DNA of 64,000 nucleotides, taken from assembly GCA_950295325.1 (NCBI GenBank), contig OX485804.1, positions 66,068,033 to 66,132,032 of the forward strand, read 5' to 3'. The notes under the pieces are model-generated. The model saw nothing but the letters and a program-made list of their open reading frames with translations, did not search any database and was not told the origin of the DNA. This document shows, piece by piece, positions 46,690-58,506 of the stretch (position 1 is its first letter; the number at the start of each line of letters is the position of its first letter). The DNA is from Polytrichum commune. Its lineage: Eukaryota; Streptophyta; Polytrichopsida; Polytrichales; Polytrichaceae. Both the position numbers and the translations under genes were made by a program.

Positions 46690-46870
46690 GGGGGTGGACT
46701 CTTCATTGGAAACCTAAATGACATGTGTGGGTCACTATGAAATTAAACCCCCTATATCTGAGAAGTTTATAGAGAAAAATAAATGTATACATACAAACTG
46801 TAGGCTAGAAAATGGACCTATGTACTTACACTAAGCTTTTCAATTAAATGTGATAAAAAGCCTTTATTAC
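46690..46870 (+). repeat. Partial copy of the FB4 arm end
   Basis: Direct copy of 43,446-43,650 ('ggactcttcattggaaacc', 'gggtcactatgaa', 'actaagcttttcaatt'). Confidence 0.65.
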
Positions 46871-47394
46871 AAATACAAGATATAATTCATGAATTATATC
46901 TATCCACATGGAATTGTGCTCTAGATTTCTTCAAAAAACAAGATTTGTAAGCTGACACGATTGTAAAGGGAAGTTGAAGTTCGAGGAGGAAGGTTTGACC
47001 ACCTCTCTATTATGGAATCAAATATATCCATCTAAACGTATATTTGTATAATTATGTTGGGTGCGGGCCCGTAATTATCATATTTTACACCCAAAAAATA
47101 AATAAAAAATACATGCAAACCTTGCCCAAAGTTTTCACATTTCTAGGATATGGAGATTCAAAGTTCACTAAATTCAATCACGCAACTTTCAAAATGGATA
47201 AATTCGATGACAACCACATTCCAACTTGTATACTTGACAACAAAACAAATATTTGCTCTCATATGTTGGGCCCCCTACTCCACATGGAAGTAGTTGGCCA
47301 AGAAGCTTGATGACAAGATAGATGTACCTAATTCCAACACAACAATAATGTGGAGACCTACATTTGAATGATATGTCGTTAGATGTGGATCTAA

Positions 47395-47725
47395 GAACGA
47401 ACACTAGAAAGGCATGTGCAGAGATTGGACTTTGTGCTCAAAATATGCTAAACTTTCTAGGTTCAACAGTGAACATGATTTGGGAAGCATATATGACCAC
47501 TTATTAACGAACATGAGCATCATCACTCTGATATTGAACAAGATTTTTATATGAGCTCCAGACATTATAAGGTAAATGGCTACGGGCACAATTTGGATTT
47601 GCCAATTATCTTGAACTGATTGCGTGTTTCACATCCTATGAGACGTGGGTGCAGAGAGAAAAGTATTTCAATACAACATGTCCACCTTACCAGCCAAAAC
47701 TTCGCTAACATCGGGGAAGTCTATT
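47395..47725 (+). repeat. Dispersed repeat, related to 9060-9400
   Basis: Partner of 9060-9400. It also shares short blocks ('gattggact', 'gtgctcaaa') with the R1 region of the coiled-coil gene intron. Nothing else was found from 46,870 to 48,360. Confidence 0.5.
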
Positions 47726-48362
47726 TATCTTAGTGGGTCCAGCCAGCACATGGTCCATGCTGCAGAAATTGGACTGCCGAAATTACATGGCACTAAGCTA
47801 GCATGATGGCACCATACCAAGCCATAATATCATTCACAATCAAAATCATAGACCCATACCATTCTTTTGCGAGGTGGATATGTCAGGACATGTTTCTTTC
47901 TGTGAATTCCATCAACAATATGAAACAGAGAACCTCTTCTTTCAAAACGCCAGTGTTCGACATAATTTCAACTCATCCGAAGAAATAGGTTGGGCTTCTA
48001 ACACAGTTTGAGAATTTTGAAAGCACTCAAAGAACTCTACGGGCTATCTACCAATCAATTGAAACAAATCCTTGACTTAACAATGAACTGGTAGTTTATC
48101 TGCTAGTCCATTTTAAAGATGCTCATGCTGCAAGTTTCTGCAAAGTCTGTTCTTGATGGTTCAGAAGGTCAGATCAGTGACAAATTTATTGCTATCAAAA
48201 TGAGTGATGACCCAGCTTCAAAAGAACAACTCTAGCTGAATTTAATCCTGTATTCTGTGCTACATGGTACATACACAGCTGTCATCAAGTCGCTGACATT
48301 AAGAATGAGAATAAATTGGTTCGAACTAGTCTACAGTGACCTACAATGTACATGCAATTGTT

Positions 48363-51300
48363 TCACCTTGGTAACCTTGAAGCGCTTCTGGGTGTTGTAG
48401 CAGCCCCCAAACGGTAAGTATTGACCCCCTTTGCTGATTGATTAATCTTCTGGGTTCGTTTGCTTGATCCCATGAGAATCAGAGCTGAAGTAAGATTTGT
48501 GTTTTTTCCACTGCCCCCAATTGTGCAGCTATTTGATGTCCTCTTTGTCCTTTTTGGCTTGGTTGTCTCAATTGAGGCTACTAGTGGATATCTCTTCTGC
48601 AATTCATGCACATAATTTAAGTACAACTTGGAATCCCAAAAATTCTCAGAAAATATGACTGTAGCACATACCATACACATTAGAGTTGTATCTAGTTCAA
48701 CATGACTTTTGATTGGGAGTTGGTTGTTTTGGATCCAACACCTTCCATGTTCGATTAGTTTTCAGTGCCGCCTTGAAGGTAGTGTGGAAGCTTGAGCAAA
48801 GAACACTCTATATCAAAACATTCAGGGTCAAACTCATGTTGGCACGCCAAAAGGTGCTAAATAAGTTTGGCCCTAAATAAACCGAAATAGGTTGCTCTTC
48901 AATCAAATTCAGACACTACCTCTGAGCATGCTCCACGAGTGGAAGAAATTATTGATATTGCAAGCAAAACAACCAAGGGAAAATCATAGGGGACCACTCC
49001 TGCCAAAAAGTCCCCTGGAGTTGAAGGTTAACTTTATAAATTGGCAAATGTCATATTGTCTAGCATGTCATAGTCTTGTATCTTTACTTTTCATTTGAGA
49101 AGCTTTGTGAAGCATGCACATATATTAGCTATGAAGTCTCTATGAGAAGTCTCTATGAAGTCTCTATATGAATATTCAATTTGCATAAAATGGCATTTCA
49201 GAGGTCTGATAAGCACCTGTCTTATCTGGCTCTCCTTTTCTGTAGGTGTATTCTCAATGCCTGGCCCTTCATCCACACAAGCATTCCTGGAGGAAGGCGT
49301 CACCATTACAGACTCCTGCATGATGAACACAAGATTTAAATTATTGAAGAAGTTTAAAAATTAAATTATTAATTTATCTTTTTATAAAAAAAAAAAACAT
49401 GAATATCACAACATAATACATCATAGTAGTTCATTCTCAAAATGTTTACTTCAACTGATCAAAAGTGATGTAGGTAAAATTACTGAAAATCATGTTTTGA
49501 AGCTGAGACTGCAGAGGATTGCTCAAAGACATCAGGGTTATTGGTCCCTTCAAGCTTTTCATTTATTTAAGTTCCGAGGGAAACATTCATAATAACACTT
49601 TCTACTTGCCTCATTGCCGGTGGAGTGTTGAGGTGAATTTTGGTTCTTTCCAGCGCTGGAAGATGCCAGCTCCATCATCCCTCTCAGATTGCGGCTGATT
49701 ATGTCCTTACTATCTGGGTACACCACATACGTCTTGGCCATCTGCATATTTTTGCAATGACACCAGAAATTCAGTCTTCTGTGTGCTCTGGTCTACTTAA
49801 CATCAAAGCAGCTTTTACTCAAACAAATGAGGGTATCTTGCTATTCACCTCTGTTTCTTTGCACAGTTGCTCCATATTTAATTGTGTCCGTAACATATGA
49901 TTTTTTTCCCGCAAAAGCTCAAGTTGTTGGGTGAAATACTCCAGTTCCTCCTCCTTCTCTTCGAGAAGCTTTTGTGCCTTTGAACGTTCACTTTCTGCCT
50001 CCGTGACCTGCAATCATTTATCAACAAGCTTTTAAGTGAAGATTACTAGAAATTGGAGTGCAAATAATATGTGATGTAAAGGAAAACACAAATACACCCA
50101 ACTTTCAGAATGCAAGTACCAACAAATACCAAAACTGTATACAACCAATGCCTACCAAAGGGCCCCTAGGCCCTACCTTCTTCCAAAAGTGACTACCTCC
50201 AACAGGAGGCAGTAGCACTTGTCCCTTAGCCATGCCCCATAAACTCATCTTGGGGTTACATACGAATTTACGGTTGAGGTCAGGGTGAGGCGTCTCTCTT
50301 GAAGAAGAGATGGCTCTGATGTTGTCACAAGCATGAATTATGGTGTTGCTTTGTCTTGGAGTTGGTCTAAGTCTATGTGTAATCCCAAAATGGCAGACAT
50401 CACAAGAATTAGTGGTCCCCGAATACTACTGTCTCCTTTGAAAGGTGAACACCTTGAATGGGCGCAGACAAGCTGGCTTACACCTATCTTCCCAACTTCC
50501 CAAGGGCAAGCCCCTACTTTCCCACATGGTTGGTTGAAAATATACAATCCACCCGGATACCCCCACTATTAATGGGTATTATTGGGTGGACCAAGGTGGT
50601 AGGGTGCACCAGGAATCAAGTGCTAGGAAGGTCACCCAAGTAAGGGCACCCATCCAAGTACTATTCCAGCTTTCGGCGCCTTAATCTTGGAGTTTCCATG
50701 GGATCCGGGTTAAGGCCTTGGGTTTAAGCCACCCCCAAAGGCAATATGATGTAAAGACAATTTATTGGCGAAGTTCTCAAGAGCGACTGGGACATACCTT
50801 CCTCTGATACGCTTTAGCCATTGCAGCAGCCTCCTTCACATTCTCTACGCTCTTCTTAATAAATTGAAGCTTCTCTTTCAAATTAGTCGACTTTTGCAAG
50901 CACAAACCTCCCATGTCCTGGGCACTTCTATTGAACATGCCTTCTATTGAAGCAGCAACCTTCTCGCAATCCAACACCTCCTTCTGCATTTCTGCTTTCC
51001 CATTACGAGCTAATGCAGCCTGCATTTGGAGTTCCTCTTTCTCTCTGATGATCATCTCTAACTGGAGCCTTACCATACTGAGATCTGTCTTGAGTTTCTC
51101 ACTGTCCGTCAATGCCTGTTTCACTTCTAGTAGCTCCATGTTGGCTGACTGTGTGCTTCTATGCATTGCCTCCACTTCTGAGGTTAACCATTCTAACATG
51201 TTTGGATCCATCACCAGAGCTTCACTATCAGGAGCAGCCACCTTTGTGTCGTGTGCTTGTAATTCCTGCTGTTGCAACAAATCCTGGGTAGTCAAGTTGT

Positions 51301-54300
51301 GCATTAAGCCTGAAAGGACCGTGGTTGTGTTTATACATGATACAGGATACAAGCCCTCAATAAACATTGAAATAATATTGTATTTGGTCTATGACATTGA
51401 ATGTATCTTTAGCACAGCCTATCAAAAAGAAGAAGAGAAAATAAAGTCACATGTGACAATGGTGGTTAGATATACGTGGTATGAATTTGAGTCTAGCTCA
51501 TTTGTACAAGCTCAAATCTCCTTATATATGTGTGCTTTAATTGGAATGATACATTAGATAAACGGACTAATTTTAGATATGGTCTCTTTTGACACTCTGT
51601 TTTTTATATATTCCCCCTAAATATCAAGAATACTCCTAAACCCCTCCGTATGACACCTCGAGGCCTACAACGAGCCTCTCAGACCTAGAATGCACACTGA
51701 TGCTTACTTGAGAGTTGGAACTTGCAGGAACTAGTGACTGTGTTCTGGCTTGCAATAGCTCTTTGTTAGCTGATGCAAGAAGCCTTTGAAGGGTGTTATT
51801 CTCAAAAGTCTGCTTTTCGAGTTTCAACTTCGCGGAGCACAACTCTTCAGTTAGCTTTTCGTTTTCCTTCACTGTGTCTTGAAGTTGATTGTCGAGGTTC
51901 TTCACCTTGGCTTGCAAGCTCTTCACTGTATGAAGGGATTTCTCTGCAAAGATGAATTGAACGAATTAACCCCTCAACGCCGAGCTCTATTTGACATAGT
52001 ACAGATCGAATCATAATAGAGGTTCTTGGGCACATATTTTATAGCCACACCTTTCATTTTTGGACTATATCCGTATGGCTACTTTCTTACATGTATCTCA
52101 TGAGCTTCAACATATTGCTTGTAACCAAACATCACAGAATAAAAGTTTGGAAGTCTAGATTTTGTGGAGGTGGGACAAACCCCTACGATTATCTTTAATC
52201 TTTCCCACCGCACATTGGGTTCCACATATGAAAGGTTTGTCATCTCTTCACCTCTTTTTAAGTATTGCCTCCGAGGAAGAAACCATTTTGAAAGTGAGGC
52301 AACGTGCTCTTCTTTAAGGCTCAATGGAAAAAAAAAGTTACATGAGTTCATCAATTTTTCCCAATTGAACTTGAGTTCACCAAGGTGCTAGAACCTCAAA
52401 GTTGTTTACCTGACTCTTGTTTAGCAAACGATTCCTGCTGTTTGAGCAGGCCGTACGCAACCTCGAGCTTTGCCAACTCATATGCACCATGGGCAGTGCT
52501 TAGCTTATGTGCTCGTTTAGCCTGCACACAAAAGCACTATGTATAAGATATGTGGGTCTTATGTAGTCACTCACCATGGATACCTATATTCGAGTGGTAC
52601 AAGGTATGCGGGTGCTATGTGGTTACTTTTCTGAATCGGACCCCTAGATTTGATTGGTATGTGGTGAGGATCAAAGAGCAAGCATCATAAACACACATGT
52701 TTAGAAGAGATTGGACTACGTCTTCAAATAGTAATAACTACTCTACACTCAATAGTGAACACAATTGGGAGGACCTATGTATCCAGATAAGAAATCAACA
52801 CACATGCACTTCCAATAACCATAACTAAAGCAGGGGAGGTCCGATTTTCAATCCGGTTTCTGCTTATGCTTCATTGTAGATTTTGTAATGCAACACGAGT
52901 TTTATTGTGTAATTCTAATTGGTAGAAGTTGGAGAACACGGAAAAGGAACCAAAAAACACCCACATACCTTATGGCAAGGCTTGTAGCTAAGAAAGGACA
53001 CCAGAAAGACACTTGTCACAATGAGATTGGACTATGTGCTCAAATATAGACACCATTCTAGGTTTAGTAGTTAACACAGTTCAAAGTGCCTATCTGATCA
53101 CTTATAGAGAAAGAGAATCTCCACTTTGACATCTTCTAACCTTGCTTCTCAACTCCAATTCAGAAACTTGAAACTGACAATCTTTGTGATTCATCCCAAT
53201 TGCTAAGCGGATGAGACAATTCCCAAGCTGATCCAACAGCCAGAAATGTATATGGAGTTGGAAGTGACCACAATAGGGCCAGAGACCTTTTATACACCTA
53301 GAACATAATTTGCAAAGTGTGGATCTTACAATGATATACTATGTCTTTGATGGGTGTCACTAAAAACATCAAGATTAATAAAGAAATTCGCCTAGTACTA
53401 ATCTTTATCCAGTGTCATCCTCTGGTTAGTGAGAGTTGGAGGAAAAGACTTCAATTCCTAATTCTCCAGCCACATTCCACGTGTACATGTACTGAATGAA
53501 GAATGAAATTTATTGTACTCACATCTTGTAAGCTATTCTGGAGAGTTTCCTTCTCAATCTCCCATAATTTCAGCAGCATGTCAACTTTCTCCTGCAATTT
53601 CTGCTTCTCACCCTCCACAATAGAGAGTTTCTTCGCCATGGAAATCACATCCCCTTCGACTTGCTTCTCCATCCCTGCCTGATAAAATGGTGATGTTAAT
53701 TTTGATTCTCAAAGGTTTATTTAGAGCAAAATGTTGGCACTTTTACTACTATTCTATGGAGGCGAAATGGCTTGTAATTCGGTATCAGATAACCAACGTG
53801 AGGCGGGATCAGTAAGGATTCGTTTAACATAGACTTAAATTGGAGTTTCGACGCTTGATGAAGCTCCTCACCCTTTGACATTTCTCTAAGCATCAATTAT
53901 GAATTTCCCAAGATTATGAATGGAGGGAAATGTATCTATCTGCCTGTCGGTAGGTTGGCAGGCAGGTAGACTATTGTTGTGATGCAATTTGTAGGCGCCC
54001 TCCTCAGCCCTATTTGGGATCTACTTGTTGAATATAATAAAATTTCAGCGCTTAAATGCCATAACTCGGCATTCATGCAAGTGTGGTGCTCAAGAACTCG
54101 CTGCAATTAAAGAGGCAGCTTAGACACATCCAATTGAAAGCTGTCTATATCGAAGAACCTTGATGCTACATTGTTCACCATCTAAGCTTGCGCAATAAAA
54201 CTTTCCACAGCCCAAAATGGTTCAGAGAAAGAGTAGGGTTCAAGAAAAAAAAAAAAAAAAAAAAAAAAACACATAACTTACGTGGAAACTAAATTGGAAG

Positions 54301-54380
54301 CTGAATTCTGGAACCTCTGTCTTGCCACTCCTGTTCTTGCTTGCTTCCATTCGTTGATTACATCTCAGAATCCATAACAT
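48363..54380 (-). CDS. Coiled-coil protein of about 599 residues, ten exons, unrecognised
   Basis: Exons on the minus strand, 5' to 3': 54,282-54,380; 53,523-53,678; 53,141-53,227; 52,410-52,521; 51,708-51,943; 50,798-51,283; 49,849-50,007; 49,610-49,741; 49,217-49,315; 48,363-48,596. All join in phase, with one codon split between exons 4 and 5. Every acceptor is AG, and donors are GT except a GC donor after exon 8. Exon 3 has a weak donor and a poor pyrimidine tract. The first ATG sits right at the start of exon 1, so a 5' leader exon must lie upstream; a Met ten codons in is an alternative start. The product is mostly coiled coil (exons 2-7), then a Ser-rich region, and a basic tail ('KPKRTKRTS') ending in 'TPRSASRLPR'. 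No membrane segment or signal peptide. A structural, cytoskeletal or chromosome-axis role is possible but not shown. Confidence 0.82.
50082..50742 (-). mobile_element. 5S rRNA-headed SINE (SINE3-like) in an intron
   Basis: Minus-strand retroposon in the intron between exons 6 and 7 of the coiled-coil gene. Its 5' end (about 50,742 down to 50,600) reads as a degenerate 5S rRNA: 'cggatcccat', 'aactcc', 'ttaag', 'agtacttggatgggtg', 'gggtgacc' and 'gtgcaccc' in the right order, with a small duplication in the middle. The body shares two blocks with the tRNA-headed SINE at 58,507-58,867, at nearly equal spacing (about 151 and 153 bp). Target duplications of 14-16 bp flank it: 'aatatgtgatgtaaag' (50,066-50,081) and 'aatatgatgtaaag' (50,743-50,756). 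There is no poly(A) tail. A Cassandra-type LTR was considered because it also carries 5S, but the duplication length argues against it. Confidence 0.7.
52600..52975 (-). repeat. Dispersed repeat R1, copy C, in an intron of the coiled-coil gene
   Basis: Reverse complement of the copies at 225-545 and 1430-1790. It fills most of the intron between exons 3 and 4 (52,522-53,140). Confidence 0.7.
54247..54270 (+). repeat. A-tract of about 23
   Basis: Poly(A) run in the first coding intron of the coiled-coil gene, just downstream of the exon 1 donor in gene sense (it is a T-tract on the transcribed RNA). Confidence 0.9.
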
Positions 54381-54746
54381 CTGCAACAAATTACCAACTG
54401 AGAGTCCTAAAAATTGCTGGCCATGCCCAACTTCTCTCGAACCATCGAAGTCTGGAATGAATTTGATTGTGCAATTAACTCCTCTCTCAAGCTCAATTGA
54501 AGAAAATTTCTACTAAACCCATCAAAATCTGAAGAGGAAGTGACTTCCCAGAGAAGTGTTGTCCACATCGTGGATCGTAGGGAGAATTGTAGAGAGCAGT
54601 CAGAGGATTCGGAACAGAGCGCGGGGGCAGGGAAAACAGGGGAAATTGCATTGCGGTGAGGTTCAAAACAAGGAGCCGTTGGAAACGGCCAGGGCTAGAT
54701 GTCTTGCTTTTTGCGCTGGGGCCCACCAGTCTTAACCTAACTTTGG

Positions 54747-54757
54747 TATATAGGTGA
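54747..54757 (-). promoter_or_regulatory. Possible TATA box of the coiled-coil gene
   Basis: 'cctatatacc' on the minus strand, about 370 bp upstream of the first coding exon. It leaves room for a leader exon and one leader intron. No transcript evidence. Confidence 0.3.
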
Positions 54758-55189
54758 ATGCATGGTATCAAATGATATGAGAAACCTCAATTGCACACAC
54801 TAACCTCCCTAATATCACGCCCATGGCCACCAAAGTGCACGCGATATTAAGGAGGTCTACAATGTTAACATGGATGTGTGATAATAGAGAATTGGTGTAG
54901 CATGTGACATTATGGAGTAACACAAAGTCAACATTGCATTAATGACAATAAATTAATGACATTGATGACAACGTGATTGGTGGATTATTTTATTGTCAAA
55001 GCATGTGGTATATATATGAGAGGAAATGAGACAACAAGGAAGGAGATTTAAACTAAGCACATTTGTTCCCTAGGGTTTTAGGATATGAGAGGGGTGTGAC
55101 ATTACAGAGGGTGACATTATGGAGAATAGGGTGTAGTACCAGTCATATATTGATATTTGGTGAATTTGAACCCATCGGCCCTACTCTGC

Positions 55190-55372
55190 TCAAGGATCCC
55201 CTTGGTGCAAGGTGGGGTTTACTACATACCTTGTGGTGGGTGGGCTCCTAGTCTATTTGTCAAGTAGAAAGAAGATTTCACAACCGGGAATTGAACCGCC
55301 AACCCCTTCATTTAGATTTGGGTACCTCTCCACTGTCATGTAATAGTTTGGGGTCATCTCGGACTTGTTTTT
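55190..55372 (-). mobile_element. Degraded tRNA-derived SINE, same family as 7143-7376
   Basis: Minus-strand copy with the same head ('gtccgagatgacc', 'gtggagaggtaccc') and B box ('ggttcaattcccgg') as the SINE at 7143. The 3' part and tail have diverged or been lost. No target duplication seen. Confidence 0.65.
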
Positions 55373-55518
55373 AATAAACCCAAATCTTTTAAGCTGAAGA
55401 TGAAACTTCCAATGGGACTACCCCAGATTCCAAAGCTCTCCAAGGGTACAATCTTCTCATTTGGAGAAGAAATCGGGCAGTAAGAAGGGAAGATAGGAAA
55501 TTGGCAAGCCTAATCTAC

Positions 55519-56486
55519 AGTCCACCCTCTACAAGTGTTAACAATTGGGAGTGGTAATATTGTTAACACTTATAGAAATATAGAGTTTAACAAATCAAAA
55601 CATAACACGTATAAATGTAACACAAGTAAAATATTGTTATAATACCAAATGAAGTTCCAAAATACAATTGAGGAGTCTCACTCCTCCATTTCCACTCCTC
55701 TAGGATGGAAGAAGGCATCTATAGAGGTCTGCTGGAGCTGATTCACATGTAGGTGATCAATCTCTTTCTCAAACTTTTCTAATTTCTTGACCAAATGCAT
55801 AACATCAGTTGACCTCTGCTAAGCCAAATTGAACTCTGAAGCCTTCCCCATCTCTACTGTCCTAGATTAAATTGAAAGACAGATGCAAACTGACTCTAAA
55901 CCACAAGGACACAAACCCTATCCACAAAAAATAATACAGCACCCTCAAAATTAATTAGACAAAACTCGCCGCCGCTGCCGCAAGAGACTTGGAAGGCAGA
56001 TTTCGGCCAACCATAACTCACTCGTTAGAAGTCGGAATTCGACAAAACTACTACCATTGGAATTGTCTCCTCAATAGCTTTCTAATGGTATATGATTCGC
56101 CCTACAAGTCTAAAATTCGAAAACAACATTCTCATAAATTCGAACGTTGGTAGACTGGCTCAACCTGCTAGGGTAAACTGAGTTGACGAGGGAGGGACTT
56201 GCAGTCAATATCCTAAACCCTAATAATTTCTAAATGGGGGGTATGTTACAATATGTTACATTATATTACATGTGCTATGTTACAGTATATTGTATTGTAT
56301 GGTATTATATAGTATAATAATAAGTTAACAGATATAGAGGGCAAAATTACAAAGAGGGGAGTAGCCAATCAGTTAACACTTAACACTTAACGTTATTGTA
56401 GTCTCCCCAAGTAGGGAGTAGAAAAAATGTTAACACTTATGGAATTTTAACACTTATAGAGGTAACACTTATAGAGGGTGGATTGT
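55519..56486 (-). mobile_element. pogo/Lemi-like (Tc1-mariner) element remnant
   Basis: Terminal inverted repeats 'cagtccaccctctacaagtg' (left) and the complement of 'caatccaccctctataagtg' (right), each next to a TA dinucleotide, the target of Tc1/mariner-type elements. The ends resemble those of the Arabidopsis pogo-like Lemi1/Emigrant family as I recall them. A decayed transposase end lies inside (55,678-55,800). The right end carries extra copies of 'ttaacactta', so the terminal repeat is locally multiplied. Confidence 0.7.
55678..55800 (-). pseudogene. pogo-type transposase C-terminal fragment
   Basis: A 40-codon open stretch with a helical Lys/Glu-rich segment and the ending 'QLQQTSIDAFFHPRG'. 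This Q-x-S/T-I-x-x-F-F ending is common at the C-terminus of pogo/Tigger-type DDE transposases. A TAG stop lies just upstream. The rest of the transposase is gone or unreadable. Confidence 0.55.
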
Positions 56487-56947
56487 ATACCTAAATGGAA
56501 ATACACGAACAGCTATGCTTTTGAAGAATGCTATGTTGTTGGAACCTAGATGGGTTGAATGAATCACAAAAGTATGAATGGTGCCTCGTAGTAACTAGAC
56601 CTTCTTAATTTTAGTGTTCAGTCTATGAAGCTAATTAGTTTAGAATTTCCACACAATTTTGTGCTCAAGAGCCTAAAGATATGAATATCATATGTTGTAC
56701 AATACAAGCATTCATAGTGTGTGACAATGGAGTTTGTGAGCAGCTTCAAGTAACGTCAAAGTACATCATAATTTGCAACACTGATGTTCTAGTATAGTGC
56801 CCGGGAAGTTTTTTGGGCATAGTTAGTCAAGATCTAGTGATTCTAAATCCAACGGGTTACATGTTGACATCTCCTGGTTTTGCTTCATTCATTTGAGGTA
56901 TATTCTATAGATTCCTCTTAAATGATCGATAATTCTCCTGAAGTCTC

Positions 56948-57901
56948 TGTAACGAACCTCTCACCGGTTTATCACCAACTTCCACATTAACACGTATCAA
57001 TCAAAACAATCCTAGACCAAGTAGGTCTTGGTTTAAGCTCAACCACCCGACCATTGGAGAGAGACAAAAAGGTACTCTCTCTCCTCCCCGAGCTTCCTCT
57101 TATGCCGAAGCACTACTTTTACTTTTTATCTTTACATATAGTAAAAGTATTCTATTCATAGCTCTATCTTTTAGTTCTACTATGAATCTTCTATTTTTGG
57201 TTCTTTTAGAACCTTCTTCCATCTCTTATCTCAATCTCATTCTTCCAATTAGAACTGTCTAATTTCCAATTGGATTCATCCATCCTTCTTTCTAGTTGGA
57301 ACTGTCTAATTCCAACTAGATCTATCTATTCATTAAGAGTTGTCTAACTCCAATGAATAACATTCATCTTTCCAATTATGGAGTGGTCCAACTCCAATGC
57401 ACCTCATCGAGAGCTATCTAACTCATGTGCACATGTTCTCAATATGGAATGGTCTAATTCCAATGCATTATATGCGGAGCTGTCTAACCCCATTGCACAT
57501 GTTGTTAATCTGGAATTGTCTAACTCCAATCAATCCATCGTCAACTAGGAGTTGTCTAGCTCCCATCATCCTCTGCTTACACACTGGCACATGTGGTTAG
57601 AATATTCAATCATCCATCAATATTGGTAGTTACCTTACAATGACACTACCGTCGATGACTAGGTGTCCATAAACCCAACCTCGTCATCATGGTTTACATT
57701 AGATATCACATTGTCAATTAGCCTCGTCGTCGTAGGATGACAACTAGGTGTAGTTACTTTACAATATCACATTGTCAATTAGCCTTGTCGTTGAGGACGC
57801 CTCGTCGTCGTAGGATGGCAACTAGGTGTAGTTACATTACAATCTTCCCCTTCAACCGGTTATTTCTCAAACTCAACCGGTTCATATGTAACTAACTAAC
57901 A
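56948..57901 (+). repeat. Possible solo LTR
   Basis: Begins 'tgtaacgaac' and ends 'ctaactaaca', giving the TG...CA form, at a suitable length of about 950 bp. Flanking pentamers do not match, and no primer site follows, so this is tentative. It includes the palindrome array (57,245-57,565) and a two-copy tandem repeat at 57,708-57,843 ('cacattgtcaattagcc'). Confidence 0.3.
57245..57565. repeat. Array of about nine short palindromes
   Basis: Nine imperfect copies of the form 'ggarttgtctaaytcc' follow one another every 28 to 45 bp: 57,251, 57,297, 57,341, 57,380, 57,408, 57,437, 57,475, 57,511 and 57,546 (approximate). The two halves change together: GGAA pairs with TTCC in some units and GGAG with CTCC in others. 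A related hairpin ('ggttcttttagaacc') precedes the array at about 57,198. Confidence 0.7.
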
Positions 57902-57954
57902 GTTCTCCCCGGACAGTGTTCTAGTACATCGGTTAGGGTTTAGTGTTCTAGTTC

Positions 57955-58493
57955 CACGTACACAACTGGTGAACAGTCTAAACTAGATGACTAGAAGCCT
58001 AGTAGTATCATGTCCGCTATTTGTCAACATAAGTAACTTATTGAAGTGCATAAATAACTATTCACGTTATGATATTTAGCGTAGCACATGGGAGCGACCG
58101 AGATGATAGTTTTTCGTTTTAGTATGCAAGAGGAAGATATTGTTAAACTTACTAATTTCAAGTGTCAAGTATATACATTTTAGTATGAGAGAGGAAGATA
58201 TTATTGAACATACAACTGCCAAGTGTCATGTGTTTACACTTATGATCAACTTGTTAACCTAGGCATAGACCACATAATATTATTGAACATACTTCTATGC
58301 CTAGGGGTTGATCTAGTGCAACCTAAACATAGACCTTATAATATAATTGAGCATACTAACCCAAGATATTAGTAAGCACAATAATGCCAAGTGTCATGAG
58401 GTTATACTAATGGGCAAGTTGTTGGTCATTACTATAGCCTAACATAAGCCTCATAATGGATGATAGAACACTATCACGCAAGCGACACTAAAC
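57955..58493 (+). repeat. Dispersed repeat R2, copy B
   Basis: Matches 43,065-43,440 and 63,640-64,000. It contains two or more internal units around 'gcaagaggaagatattgtt' and 'gagaggaagatattattga'. Its right end ('gacactaaacatcatttata') resembles MITE ends elsewhere in the window. Confidence 0.7.
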
Positions 58494-58506
58494 ATCATTT
58501 ATACCA

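Noticed and set aside
50325-50760. Cassandra-type LTR carrying 5S sequence
   Set aside because: A 'tcagagcc' primer-site-like string follows, which is tempting, but the flanking duplications are 14-16 bp, not 5 bp, and the body matches a tRNA-headed SINE. Kept only as the alternative.
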